Source: Poecilobothrus nobilitatus
Taxonomy: Eukaryota; Arthropoda; Insecta; Diptera; Dolichopodidae
Assembly: GCA_947095535.1 (NCBI GenBank)
Contig: OX352774.1
Span: 80,848,416-80,912,415, forward strand
Reading direction: 5' to 3'
Length of the DNA stretch: 64,000 nt
Shown here: piece after piece, positions 1 through 11,537 of the stretch
Numbering within the stretch: position 1 is the stretch's first letter
Layout of the letters: every line of letters starts with the position of its first letter
Notes under the pieces: model-generated
What the model was told of the DNA's origin: nothing
Databases searched by the model: none
What the model saw: only the letters and a program-made list of their open reading frames with translations
Made by a program: the position numbers and the translations under genes

Positions 1-1567
1 TATTATGCGCTGAATCTTTTGTCATTTTTATCGGTAACAAAAACAAAGTGTTCTTTTTTTTTTTTTTTTAAATACAAGGTACCTATGTACCTAATATTTT
101 TTTTTTTTTACGATTTTCTAGTCTAGTCAATAGGGGTTATCAGTAAATTGAATATAATTTTTTTTGGTATTCATTCTGATAACAAAACGTTAACTTAAAA
201 AAAAAATAATTATTTATAATTTTGTCTATACAAATAGTTTTGTTTTTCTTTTTGTATCAAATGATAAAATTCAAACAAAATCAAAATATTATGTAGTTAG
301 AAAATTTCAGGAAATATATGTAATATTGACAATTTCAAATAATATAATTTTATTTTTTTTAACAATTAGATAAAATATTTCAGCTCTTAAAATAATTACT
401 TTACAATACTTAATGAAGTTAAAGTTAAAATTTCAATATAATAGTTTAGATGTCAAATTTGATCATGAAACTTTATTAATTAATTCCATGAGGTCTCTCT
501 TAATAGAAAACTAATTTTTTTTTTTTTTTTTGTAATCAAAATTCATCATTTTAGCATAAAGAAAGATGCATATACATAATATAGATTATAGAGTATTGAC
601 GTAGAAAAAAATTTGTTAGACAATTTTGTTAAAATATAAAAACACCCATTCGTTCAATACTCCTGCTCCAATTACTCAAAAATTTATTCTCAAATTCTTT
701 TTATTTAAAAATTAAGAATTAAATTATTAATTGTATAAATTAATAAATTGAGAATTAAATATTGAATGACAAATGTGTTTAAATTAGAGATCAAGACGTT
801 ATCTTGAAAACAAATAATCTTGAATGACCAAAATCATCGGGGATTTTATGTATTTAGCGAAGGTTTAATTGCTGATTTTTTTGTTGAAAGTTGAAACATT
901 TGTATATACTATGTATATGTATGAAAAAAATATGTCAAAAAAAAAAAATAATTATGAGGAATTTTAAAGTTGTTTACTAAATCACGATTGTATGATTTTT
1001 CCAGATTATGTATTAAAAATTTTCAAAATTAAATACATACATTAATCGACACCGATTTATTTTTTTTTTTTTTGTATTTTTGATTTGTTTTGTTACTTTG
1101 TAGTTGTGAAGATAAGCCATATTTCGCCCATAAGGCCAATAAATGTAAAAAAATGTTAATATAAAAGAAACTTAAGTTAAATTTTTACTTTTTCAAGATT
1201 TTTTTTTTTAAGATTTTATTTTCAAAATATCGCGGGTGACCCTTAGTTTTAATAATTATTACATTTAATTAAGGAGTTGTTATCTACATTTAATTAGGAG
1301 TTGTTAAAAATAGCAAACAAAACAATTAATTTAAATAGGTACAATAATTAAAATTCTATTTATTATCCATTATAAATACAATAAAATTAAATATTTTTAG
1401 AAAATGAATCAAAGGTTAAAAATTAAAATTAATTTTTTCTATAAAAATTATACATGCCTAGTTTATAAAATATTAATTTTTTTCAAAACCGATAAATGAA
1501 TAATTTATAAAATTTTAAATTTTCTAGGTAAGTTACCAATTTTAATATTTTATAATTATTTAAAAAA
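1..1567. other. AT-rich spacer, no gene seen
   Basis: Long A and T homopolymers and short AT-rich words in both orientations. No open frame of useful length, no splice-bounded exon and no recognisable repeat family was seen. Confidence 0.6.
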
Positions 1568-1767
1568 GGGGTCTCGGTGGCCTAGTGGGTAAGAGCGTAT
1601 AAAATATGCTCCCACACACCGAATGAGTGTGGGTTCGAATCTCACACACGTTCTAAGAGTTATTCCCCCCTTACAACATTTACAACCACGCCTGAACAGG
1701 AAAGGCTGTGGAATTTCCTGTCCACATTTATGTGGCAGAGAAAGAAATGCATTAAAAAAAAAAAACA
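1568..1767 (+). repeat. SINE family A, copy 1 (tRNA-derived)
   Basis: The left part is tRNA-like. It has an A-box-like stretch (GGCCTAGTGGGTAAGAG, about 1579-1595) and a B box GGTTCGAATC (1632-1641). A body follows with the motifs CCCCCCTTACAACATTTACA and GGAAAGGCTGTG, ending in TATGTGGCAGAGAAA and an A-tract near 1754. This is the most complete copy of a family that also occurs at 16769, 30949, 33444, 33616, 48905 and 51331. The layout (polymerase III promoter, unrelated body, A-rich end) is that of a tRNA-derived SINE moved by LINE machinery. It is not a functional tRNA gene because the acceptor stem does not close. Confidence 0.85.
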
Positions 1768-3320
1768 TTTTCCTCGAATAGGTACTTTTCAATTATAAAA
1801 AATTAAATATTTTAAGTGCAAAATAACTAAATCCTATGTTATTAAATGAATGCCTCATAAATAATAATTTATTATAGGTATACAAATGTATGTATATATG
1901 TATATATACATACATATTTTAAAAAATTAAAACTCTTACCATTTTAACTGTATTTCTTTGATCGTGTATACATTTCCAAAATAAAAATAAATAATATTAT
2001 CCAACGTTAATTTTTTTAATTTATAATATTATTTTAATAATAGCACTAAAATTAAGCACTAATAAATTTTGTTCTATTCCTTTTTTTTTTTTTTAATTTA
2101 AACTGAATAATTTTCAAAAAAAAAACCTTAATTTAAATTAATTTTTGTTTAATTTTTTAATTTTAACAAAATTATAAGAAATTAAAAAAAACTAACGGTT
2201 TTATATAAAACAAATATTTTAATGAAAAAAAAAAAAAAATAAAACCTTGAACAAATTTGATTTTTTTTTTTTTTATTAACAATAAAATCGTTAATGGAGA
2301 GATTTTAAACGTCCGCAACGACTGATTTATTTAACTGAACTGATTCAATAAAGTATTTTCCAAATTTATTTCAACTTTTTTTTTCACTGATAAAAAACAA
2401 AAATTTTATTGTTTTATACATACTTAGTTAATAAAAAGAAAAAATATATGTATAAAAAAAAAAAAAATTTATTATCACTAATCATAAAAAAAAGAAAATG
2501 GAGCAGGAGTGTAAAGTATTAAAATTAAAATTAAAATCAAAATCAAAACAAAAAAAGAAAATAATAAAATAAGTAAATAAGTAAATACACAAATAAAAAC
2601 AAACAAATAAAAAACCGTTATTATCACTTTGTACAGTAATATATACATGTATCATATTACACATATTGAAATTTGTTTTTTTATTACAAAAATACATACA
2701 TACAAACTTTATTTTATTGTATTATAATTTAGCCGGTACTATTTCAGCTGATAACGCACAGTTATTTACATTCTTACTCCTCGCAATCAACATAACATTG
2801 TGTTTCGCTCAACACCAATTATTGTTTTGTTTTAATTGTAGTAGATAGATACTATGTACCTACATACATATATAAATTACTGTATAAAAAAAATATGTAC
2901 GTAACTTTGTATGTAATACACAATATCTTTTAGTATCATCCAATTTAGTTTGTTTCACTACTACAATTTAAATGTGTACATATTATAAATATTTAATTAA
3001 CGCGCTACATTAGCTTCTATAATACGTTTAAATTATAATTAATTGTATTTATGTATAAATATGATAATTAGTTATATATATACAAACAAAAACCACTTCT
3101 AAAGTACAAGGTCGATCAAAACAAGTTGCCATTATAGACAAAATAAGACACAAAAAAAAAAACAAACCCAAATAAAAAATTATGGTAAACAATCTTTTTA
3201 AGTACAAAGAAATCAAAATACAACAGTAAATAATAGTTAATTTTGAATATGACAACGGTTTTTTTTTTTTTTGTTATATTAACTAAATTATTTAAATAAC
3301 TAATCACATGGTATGACTAA
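1768..3320. other. AT-rich spacer
   Basis: Mostly homopolymers and TATG/TACA-rich DNA. The stretch 2733-2850 is less simple in sequence than its surroundings, but it has no open frame with credible splice sites on either strand, so no gene is called. Confidence 0.5.
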
Positions 3321-3381
3321 TCTAGTCTGTCAAGGAAAAGACAGAAATATCTCGGTACCTAGTTTCTTTTTCAAAATTTAG

Positions 3382-3471
3382 GTGAACTTTCTGACATGGA
3401 TCTTCGAAGCTTTCAAAGAGCGGTACAATCATAGCATAAATATAAGTAAACTAAAAAACAACTCTGGCTAA
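3382..3471 (+). other. weak candidate for a last coding exon
   Basis: A TTTCAAAATTTAG acceptor is followed by 29 open codons and TAA. The translation begins VNFLTWIFEAFKERY and has ordinary amino-acid composition, unlike the poly-Lys/Asn/Phe frames around it. No upstream exon was found and the protein is not recognised. A decayed transposon fragment is an equally good explanation. Confidence 0.15.
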
Positions 3472-3619
3472 ATAGATTTTCCTTTATTTTAAAAGTGCAC
3501 TACTGGCTTAGAGCCTAATGACGTCGTTACTGTCGCGTTTGCTCAGCCTTTATCAATTAAAAAAAAAAATTCTTAACTATTGTACTGAATCGTATTTTTA
3601 GCTTTTTAAAAAAACGTTG

Positions 3620-3697
3620 TCTGACTCATGGCGCAGTGGTTAAGTCGCCAACCTTTCAATCGAAGGGTCTTGGGTTCAAACCCCGCTCAGGTCATTT
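3620..3697 (+). repeat. SINE family B, copy 1 (tRNA-like head)
   Basis: A tRNA-like unit with A box TGGCGCAGTGGTTAAG (3630-3645), a possible anticodon hairpin around 3651-3667 and B box GGGTTCAAACCCC (3672-3684). The acceptor-stem ends pair only imperfectly, and an A-rich then AAT-repeat tail follows, which favours a tRNA-derived SINE over a working tRNA gene. A second copy with the same order of motifs is at 30041. Confidence 0.6.
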
Positions 3698-3741
3698 AAA
3701 TAAAAAATATGTAGTACTTTTATATCGCAATAATCTATATC

Positions 3742-3881
3742 GTATAATTAATAGTAGTAATAATAATAACAATAATAATATTAATAATAATAGTAATAAT
3801 AATAATAGTAATCATAATAATAATAATAGTAATAATAGCAATAATAATAATAGTAATAATAATAATAATAGTAATAATAAC

Positions 3882-3945
<64 letters not shown>

Positions 3946-3960
3946 GTAATAATAATAATA
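3742..3960. repeat. (AAT)n microsatellite
   Basis: About 215 bp of AAT/TAA triplets with scattered AGT, AAC and CAT variants. Translation gives long runs of Asn on one strand and Ile on the other. These frames are artefacts of the repeat, not genes. The array sits directly after SINE B copy 1, as expected if it grew from the SINE tail. Confidence 0.95.
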
Positions 3961-4160
3961 ACAGCTGCTACAGTAGAGCTATCTTTGGTTATATCATGCA
4001 AATAAGGTGTTATATACTGCTGCACGTTGTAATTCACTGATGACCCTGACTCTGTAGTAAAATAATAATATTAATAAGAATATTAATACCAATAATAACA
4101 GCTGCTACAGTGATAGTAGGGGTTGCCTTGAAAAATTATCTCATGTAGTAAGGTGTTATA
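3961..4160 (+). repeat. direct repeat with 137-bp spacing
   Basis: ACAGCTGCTACAGT occurs at 3961 and again at 4098, and both copies run on to an AAGGTGTTATA word. The region joins the AAT array to repeat C copy 1. The whole stretch 3620-4388 may be one composite element or a nested insertion. Confidence 0.6.
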
Positions 4161-4388
4161 ATAATAGGCAGATTCATTGTTTCCTTACAGTCCCACTCCC
4201 AATTCAATGTTTCCGTATCCATTTCCTATCCTTTCCTATCCCTACTCCCTAGGCAATATACTGCGCTCGCAGATAAGGGTTTCATCCCATTATATTGGCT
4301 AAAGTAGGAGCTAGGTTTAGTCAGTAAGAATCTGATACTACCAAGGAGGAAATTCATGGTGTCTTTGGAAGTTTCCCACCTCCCTTAG
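4160..4388. repeat. dispersed repeat C, copy 1
   Basis: About 228 bp that match a second copy at 34760-34985 along the whole length. Shared words include GATTCATTGTT, TTACAGTCCCACT, TCCCTAG, TTTCA.CCCATTATA, CAGTCAGTAAG.ATCTGA and CCTCCCTTAG. Both copies start just after an AATAAT run. The sequence is richer in GC than its surroundings and is not coding. It could be a SINE body or the 3' end of a LINE; its class is unknown to me. Confidence 0.75.
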
Positions 4389-7136
4389 GGGGAAAAAAAA
4401 AAAAAACGTTAAATAATGAGAATTTGATATACATATACATATATAAATGTAATGTATGTTAATTAATATATGTACATAATAATATATACGTACATATGTC
4501 CACTTTTTCTTATTTTAATAATCAGTAACAGTAAATTTGATGAAAATGTATCAAGAAGAGCAAAGAATAAATAAGTTTTTATTTTCTTAGTTCAGATTAT
4601 AAGTTCCGAACTTTGTTTTAAAAATCTGATGAACTTTTATTTCATTTATATTCTATATTATTTTAATTAATATTTTTTGTCGGCTAGAAATAATAACGGC
4701 TATCTAATTTGAGATACTTTAATTGCATATAGGTCATTGGTTGAGATCAGTTCAAATTTTGTTGCTGTATACACATGTTAAACTTGTTTTCTTTTATTTT
4801 TATTACTTTATTTTTTTATAAGAATGTGCTACTTTTGACTTTTTCGTATGTATGTATAAATATTTACGTGAAAGGACAAGGGATAATTAATATTATGTGT
4901 AACTAATACAGCTGTTATACATTGTGAACTAATGTGTAACTAATAATATAGCTGTTATTCTTTGTAAACAAAAAATTCTAATATTCGTATTGTGAACTTC
5001 CATATGTCAAAAGGATTATTCTGTTTCTCGAAATTAGTTTTTATAAGTTTTATAAGTTACTATAAGTTTTTGACACAGACATGTGGAAATTTTATCCTTT
5101 TAATCCTTAAACAGCGTATTTGCCTTATCTGCTAGCGTATCTTATAATCCTTAAACAACGTAAAATCCTTAAACAGCGAATCTTAGTTATCGCGTTTTTA
5201 TACAGAGACTAATAATTAAAAAAAATATATATATTTTCGAGAGCTCACAAATCATGTCTAAACAAACTTTTTGCGAATCCAATACTTTTCTTATATTACG
5301 CAATAAAAAAAATGTAAGAGAAAGTAATAAAATAAGTCTACGTCTTATCGCATTTATTAAACATGTTAAACATTTTTAATCAATTAAACAATAATCATTA
5401 AATTGCAATTCATTTAATAAAATTTCATTATACATCATACAAAATTAAAAATTAAAAACTTTGTAATCGTACATTGAATTATCACCTACTTAATTTTATT
5501 TATCGTAAAAATTATTCTCCTGCATTTTTCAGGACATTTATAAAAACTTATAGATAAAAGTAAATTTATCTTGCAGTTTTCATATAATATGTATGTAATA
5601 TGGTCTGATTTTAATTGTTTAATTTAAATTTTCTTTCTCTTTCGTGAATCAAAATAAAGATTGTTTTAGTATTGGTGTTTAAATCACACTTACTTGATAG
5701 GAACCATAGAGTAGATAAAAAAAGGTTTGATACCAATGCGGCTGCTTAGATATATGAAAAAATTAAAATTGTTACTAGTTTAAAATATACCGTTAATATT
5801 TTTAATTTTAAATATCTCTTATGAAAAAGACTGAACTATTTTTTATAACCTTGTGTAAAAGCTGTAAATATCTTCTATATTTTGAAAGCGGAACAAAATA
5901 TTGAGCTAAATTTTAAGAATTCTAGATAAGTTATTTTTCGTGAATATTTAATTTAGTAAAAAAAATAAGAAAAATATAATTGGCAAGGAAATTCCGTGTT
6001 TTAAAATCAAATATTTTTTTTCATTAATTAACGGTTACTTGAAGTAAAGCCTAATTAAACTTTTTGTTTTTATTTTATATTTCATAATAATGAATTTGTT
6101 TGTTTTCGGTTTTATTTCATTTTAAAAAATAAAAATAAAGCCAAAATTAAATGGAAATAAAATCAAAAATATTTTTTAATAGAAATACTTTGATAAAATT
6201 TTAATTCTATATCTCTTTTTTTAACTTTAAAATCCTTCCTAGTTACCCTGATTTTGCAACCAACTATAAAATCACTCCTAATAATTTTTTTACGTACAAA
6301 TTTCAACAAGGCATTTAATATAGTGGGAGCTGCCACCTCCAAACGCCCATTAAACAATTTATTGGAATTCTGATTTTGTAACCAACTTTAAAATCCCTTA
6401 TATTATTTTTTAAAAAATATCGCGAAACACCAGATTTGCACACGAGATTTAAAAAAATTAAATTTATAAAAGCACGAAATTGTAACGCGCGAGATTTTGA
6501 TACACTCCCGAAAAATATACATTCAAAATTTGAAAAAAAAAATTATATACATACTTATTTTATTTGTATAAGTTTGTATACACAATATTAATTTACTTAT
6601 CATTATATAAATAGGCAAACATCATTTTTTGTCCCTCTTTTTAGATAAACTATTTTACCCCGGTTTTTATGGAACTAAGGTCGTTGGAAAGATATTTTTT
6701 AGGAGAATTGTTCAAACTTAAAAAATGTACAAATATACTATATGTTTCATTAATTTTCTATGATCTAGCCATGGTTTGAATCGGTTTCTGATCCACTACA
6801 TCATTCGCACCATTGGCTACAGAAGATGATACATATATTAATAAAAAATAAATTTTTTTTAGTTGGAAAGTGACACACTTCTAAATTCATTTTTTGATAA
6901 TCAAAACATTATCTTGCTACTAAATTTTTAATATTGACATTTAATACAATACCCATACTTAAGTTAATACATAGGTTAAGTTAAGTTAAGTTACATATAA
7001 ATCAATAACTTTTGTTAGAACATTCATATACATAATATATATGTTCCAAAAAATTAGAAAAAAAATTTGATTTTTTAATTTAGTTACATTATATGTAGGT
7101 AAAATATTATATATATATAATATGTGTAGTCATACG
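4389..7136. other. AT-rich spacer with two small direct repeats
   Basis: No gene seen. AATCCTTAAACAGCG or a one-base variant occurs three times, at 5102, 5146 and 5164. A motif of the form CTGATTTTG.AACCAACT.TAAAATC occurs near 6248 and 6371, about 123 bp apart. The open frame crossing 6163-6357 on the minus strand lies in that duplicated DNA and matches nothing I know. Confidence 0.5.
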
Positions 7137-8947
7137 TACAGTATTGGATAAAATATTTGCAACCAAATATTTGCAAAATAAAATAACATATAAAATCAAA
7201 AAACTCATGAGTAGTTAATAATTTACAATTATTTTCCTCAACAATATTTTAGTACTTATTTTACTATACAGTAAAACTTATAGTACTTTATTTTACACTA
7301 AAAGTAAAATTTGCAATTTCAAAATTTTTGACACTTTTTTTTAAAAAAATTTAATATTTTGCTAAAAAACATTAATATTTGGTGGCGTATCTTTGATTTT
7401 TATTAACTTCTTTACATTTTTTTTGGCATCGAGGTTATCAAATTATCTATGACATCTTTTGCAATGGTTTGCCAAGCTCGCTTTATTTTTCTTATTAATT
7501 ATTTTAGATTATTTTAGTTCTATCATTTCATTCAGATCTGGAGATTGCGGTAATTATTTTAAAACATCTGTTTTGTAATCAGAAAATCATTTTTTAATAT
7601 CTGCTTTGAGTTATTATTTTTCTGAAATGTCCATACAATTAGTGGCAAATTTTGCTCGATATATGGCAACATGATCTCTTCTAAAATAGTTTTGTATAAG
7701 AATTTTAAATGGTTTTGTTTTTTAAATGTATTCGACTCATTTCTTGCACAGAAAAACATCACGAGATCATAATAATACTATAACTCCATGGTTGATATTT
7801 TTTTAATCTTTGATTTCTGTGTCGATTTAATTAATATCCTTGTTTTCAAATAAATTAAACTTAAAGTCGTCACTAAATACTATTTTTTTCCATTTATTTG
7901 CGTCCCAAGTTCATTTTCGCGTTCCATTTTCACGCAAAAGCTTTTTCGGTTGATGAGACTAAAATAATGGTTTATTTTAAAGCCTCCATCAAATATCATT
8001 AATACCTAATAAAATTATTATTCGTGCCACTATTAGTCTATCCTCTACAGCTGAAATTGTTTATGATTTTCCACCTCAATAGTTCCTGTTCCCTTACCTC
8101 ATATCAGAAAATATTTAAAAAATTAATAATTAATATATGAAAAACATGATATAGAAGTACAGTTGTAAATGTCCAATCAATCCAATCAAAAAAGTAAACA
8201 TAATTTTATTTTATTTTTGTTTTTTTTTTTACACCATGTTCACACTACGTAAAAAAACTACTAAATAGCCTAGTTTCAAAATTAACCATTCAGACTATCG
8301 TTATGCATGAACCTAGTATTATTTGACGTTTCAATTTAACAGCAATATTATTGACTGTAAATAAATATAAATATTAAAAATGAAAAAGGTATAATTTACT
8401 GCTTGAAGTATTATTATTGAAGGATTCTTTATTTTCTCTCCGTATTCTTATGAAGATTTTAATTTCGTCCTCAGTCCGCCACTTTTTTTAAATTTTTGTT
8501 TTGGATATTTTATTAAACCACAAATAAAAAAAATTTTTCATTTCAAAATTCAAACGAAAAAAAAGGATCTTTTATTTATTTTTAAAAAATAAACAACAAT
8601 GACATTTCACAACAAAATCTCGTAGGGATGTAAAAAAATTCAAACAATAATCGAAAATATCAAAAAATTTTAATCAAAACTTAGTTATAACCCTTAAAAT
8701 TAACTACGACTTTCAAAATCCTGGTTCATTTTGACAGCAATTTTAAATATGAAAAGCCAAGCTACAAACCACGCATGAACCCGATTTCTTCGAAGAATCT
8801 GGTTCTAGTTCATAGTGTGAACATAGTATTAGCAAGTATTAGTTTTTAAGATAAAAGTATAAATTATTAATTACTTAAGAGTTTTTTGATTTTATATGTT
8901 TTTTATTTTGCAAATATTTCTTCCAAAATATTTTGTCCAATACTGTA
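7137..8947 (-). mobile_element. decayed Tc1-type DNA transposon
   Basis: The ends are inverted repeats of about 85 bp. The left begins CAGTATTGGATAAAATATTT after TA (7137-7138); the right ends TTTTGTCCAATACTG before TA (8946-8947). A TA target-site duplication and CAGT termini are typical of Tc1/mariner elements. Transposase remnants read on the minus strand (about 7500-7770): LPYIEQNLPLIVWTFQKNNN fits the Tc1 block around the second catalytic Asp, and PQSPDLNEMIEL fits the following block before the final acidic residue. The Asp of the usual W-FQQDN-type motif is replaced here (FQKNN), and stops interrupt the frame, so the element cannot move by itself. A second element is inserted at about 8231-8829. 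Confidence 0.85.
8231..8829. mobile_element. TIR element nested inside the Tc1 relic
   Basis: ACCATGTTCACACTACGTA (8233-8251) is matched in inverse orientation by the right end (8809-8827), with 15 or more of 19 positions agreeing. The enclosed 0.6 kb has no transposase-like frame and does not resemble a Tc1 interior. The simplest reading is a non-autonomous MITE-like element that inserted into the Tc1 copy. The target-site duplication is not clear, so its superfamily is unknown. Confidence 0.6.
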
Positions 8948-11531
8948 CATATAACTTATTATATTATGATTCTATTTTGTTAATTGATTTAAATCAATAT
9001 TTTTTTAGTAAGTTATTTTTCAATATAATTTTTAATGTCGTTCTTCTTTTACACTAAACAATTAAATTAAATTATTTAATTAAAATTAATCAAAACTCTC
9101 AGCATGTTTATAAGTACTATGTATTTAGAAAGAGAAATAATTAAATAAAATTAAATAAATTAATTTTTGTTTTTACCACATTTGGTTTTTTTAAATGCTT
9201 TAATTCAAACTATTATTTGTTTTTTTTTTTTTATTTATTTTTTATTTTTTGGTTGTAGGTATATTAAAACTAATAAAAATATTCATTTAAAAATATACAT
9301 ATACTTATGTATATATTAAGATATTATAAACAATGATTATTACTTTTAATAAATATTTATAAAATTTTGTTGTTTTAAGCACTAAAGTTCACATTAAAAA
9401 AGTATATTGTTATTTGTTCTTTGATAAGTGATTCTTTACTATTAATATAAAAAAAAAAAACAAAAGTAGGACCTCAATACGAAAATGAAACCATAAATTT
9501 TGACAATCATTTGTTATTATATACATGTACATATGTACATATTTCTTACGTATGCGGTATGACTTAAAAACGTCACTCCAATTCAAGTTTTAAATATGAG
9601 TAATATGACGAGTGGATTGGAAGAGAAAAGAAGAGAGAAATGAATTAAAATCTAGTTTTAAAAGCACGTCAAATTTTGTTTACATTCACATAAATAAGAA
9701 AAAAAGATTATAGTATATATATATATGCATATGTGCTATATATTTAGGTACATAGGTGAGAATAATTTAGTGAATAAATTTTAGGTTAAACCAATTTTTT
9801 TTTTTATAAGCTTTAATAGATAATAAAAAAATGCAAAACTAGAAAGTATCTCAGATGGTAAATAATTTCATTTTAGAAAAGAAATATTCTTTAAAAGAAT
9901 GATATATGAAAATAATAGGAATGAGGAATAACGTAAAATATACACATATTATGGGTATTTTATATGGGACATAAAATTCTTAGAAAACTCATACTCGTAT
10001 GTCGTAATGTTACGAAATACGATTACTTTTATAAGAATATATTTAATCTTACATACATACATATATATAGGTACCAATGATTTTAAATTATTTCGAAAAC
10101 ATGATAAGAGTGAAATTTTGGTAGGTTTCAAGAAATTATAATAATTAGTAGCCCCCGTACGATGACGTGAACGTTCGTTAATATGAAAATAATTTTTTTT
10201 TGTAACAAAAAAACATGAACAAAACATATATAATATTATGAGCTACAAAACTAACAATAAGAAAATACATATGTATGCAGTAGGTACATAATAAATTTAT
10301 TATACATTTTGAATTTTTAAATATTTTTGTTTGTATAATATGTTCATGGATAATTTTAAAAATATAAGAATATTTTAAAATCTAAACAGTTTTAATGGTA
10401 AAAACTATCAGTTAAAAGTGAAACTAATTGAAGAATTTGATAAAGATGTACTACTGTTTCCTCTCTATCAAAAATATATGATATTGTTAAATCTATCGTT
10501 TTCTCACTAATATTTTTTTTTAACTTGATTAAACACGGAAACATGGAATTGTTATTCACGCACAAATTAAAATTTCGTAGTTTTGGATAAATATTAGGTT
10601 AGGTTAGAACCTAAGGTACAAATTACAATGTAATGTTGGTTTTGAGGTTTAGGTCTTAGAAAAATAGAAATAAAGGAAATTGGGAAATAGAGGAATTAAA
10701 CTCAATAATGTCTTTATTTTTTATTTAAAAATTTTAATTATTTCAAATAATAAATTTTTTTATTTAAATTAATAAAAAAAATTATAGCTGAATATGTTAT
10801 GTGTAAAGTCGAAATAGAAATGTATATTTTTAAAATTATTCCAAAATTAAGTATTTCGAAAATTCCAATAGATAAATTCTTTCTTGTATCTTTGTTATAT
10901 ACCTATGTAGGTACAATTTTTCTTTCATTTCAACTTCCCTTCCACTTTCCTATAATAAATAGGTAGCAAATATATGTAAATATGTATCATTTTGCTGAAA
11001 TTTTTTCTTTTGAAGTTTTTGACTTTCTTTTGACTTTTACCCGATTTTCTAATGACATTACATAATAAATTCAGAACTAAAATATTGTTATTAAAGATAA
11101 AAAAAAAAACAAAAATTTAAACTAATTTTTTTTTTTTTTTTAATCAATGATTTAAAATTTTCTTTAAAATTGAAATGCATGTTATAAATAATTATCCAAT
11201 GTTGTCTGGAAAAAAATGTAAGACCATACCATCATTATTCACTCAACTTGATTTTTTTTTATAAATTTTTAATAGGTATACAAACCATCAAAGAAACATT
11301 ATTTTATTAGCAATTTTCAATTTTTGGCACATATTTTTTTTTTACTTGTATATGTACTCTTTCTATAGAATAAATAAAATATAATAAACAATTATTTATT
11401 TATTATTATGCATATAATATGTATAAACATATATAATAATATGAATATGTATATACAAATCGTATACAAAACAAAATAAAATGAAAAGAACAAAAAAAAA
11501 AAAAAAGAAAAAATAAAAAACATAAGGTAAA
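8948..11531. other. AT-rich spacer, probably intron of the minus-strand gene at 11538
   Basis: No exon-like island was recognised. A 92-codon minus-strand frame at 9949-10227 lacks a convincing acceptor or family match. If the 11538-12944 exons are real, this DNA lies in their gene's next intron. Confidence 0.4.
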
Positions 11532-11537
11532 ACTTAC

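Noticed and set aside
1556..1792. 78-residue minus-strand frame
   Set aside because: It is the antisense of SINE A copy 1, and similar frames appear antisense to copies 3 and 4.
3620..3697. Functional tRNA gene
   Set aside because: A and B boxes are present but the acceptor stem pairs poorly, and a related copy at 30041 shares the same flanks, so a tRNA-derived SINE fits better.
3636..4040. 134-residue Asn-rich and 100-residue Ile-rich open frames on the two strands
   Set aside because: Both are translations of the AAT triplet microsatellite; there is no start context, splice support or non-repeat protein sequence.
9949..10227. 92-residue minus-strand frame as the next exon of the 11538 gene
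   Set aside because: No AG acceptor in the required phase at its start and no donor or stop arrangement that fits; composition drifts into AT-driven residues.
10588..10605. Interstitial insect telomere repeat (TTAGG)n
   Set aside because: Only two to three units (ATTAGGTTAGGTTAG) are present, easily expected by chance in AT-rich DNA; short GGTTAAG words at 6967 and 20865 are likewise not arrays.
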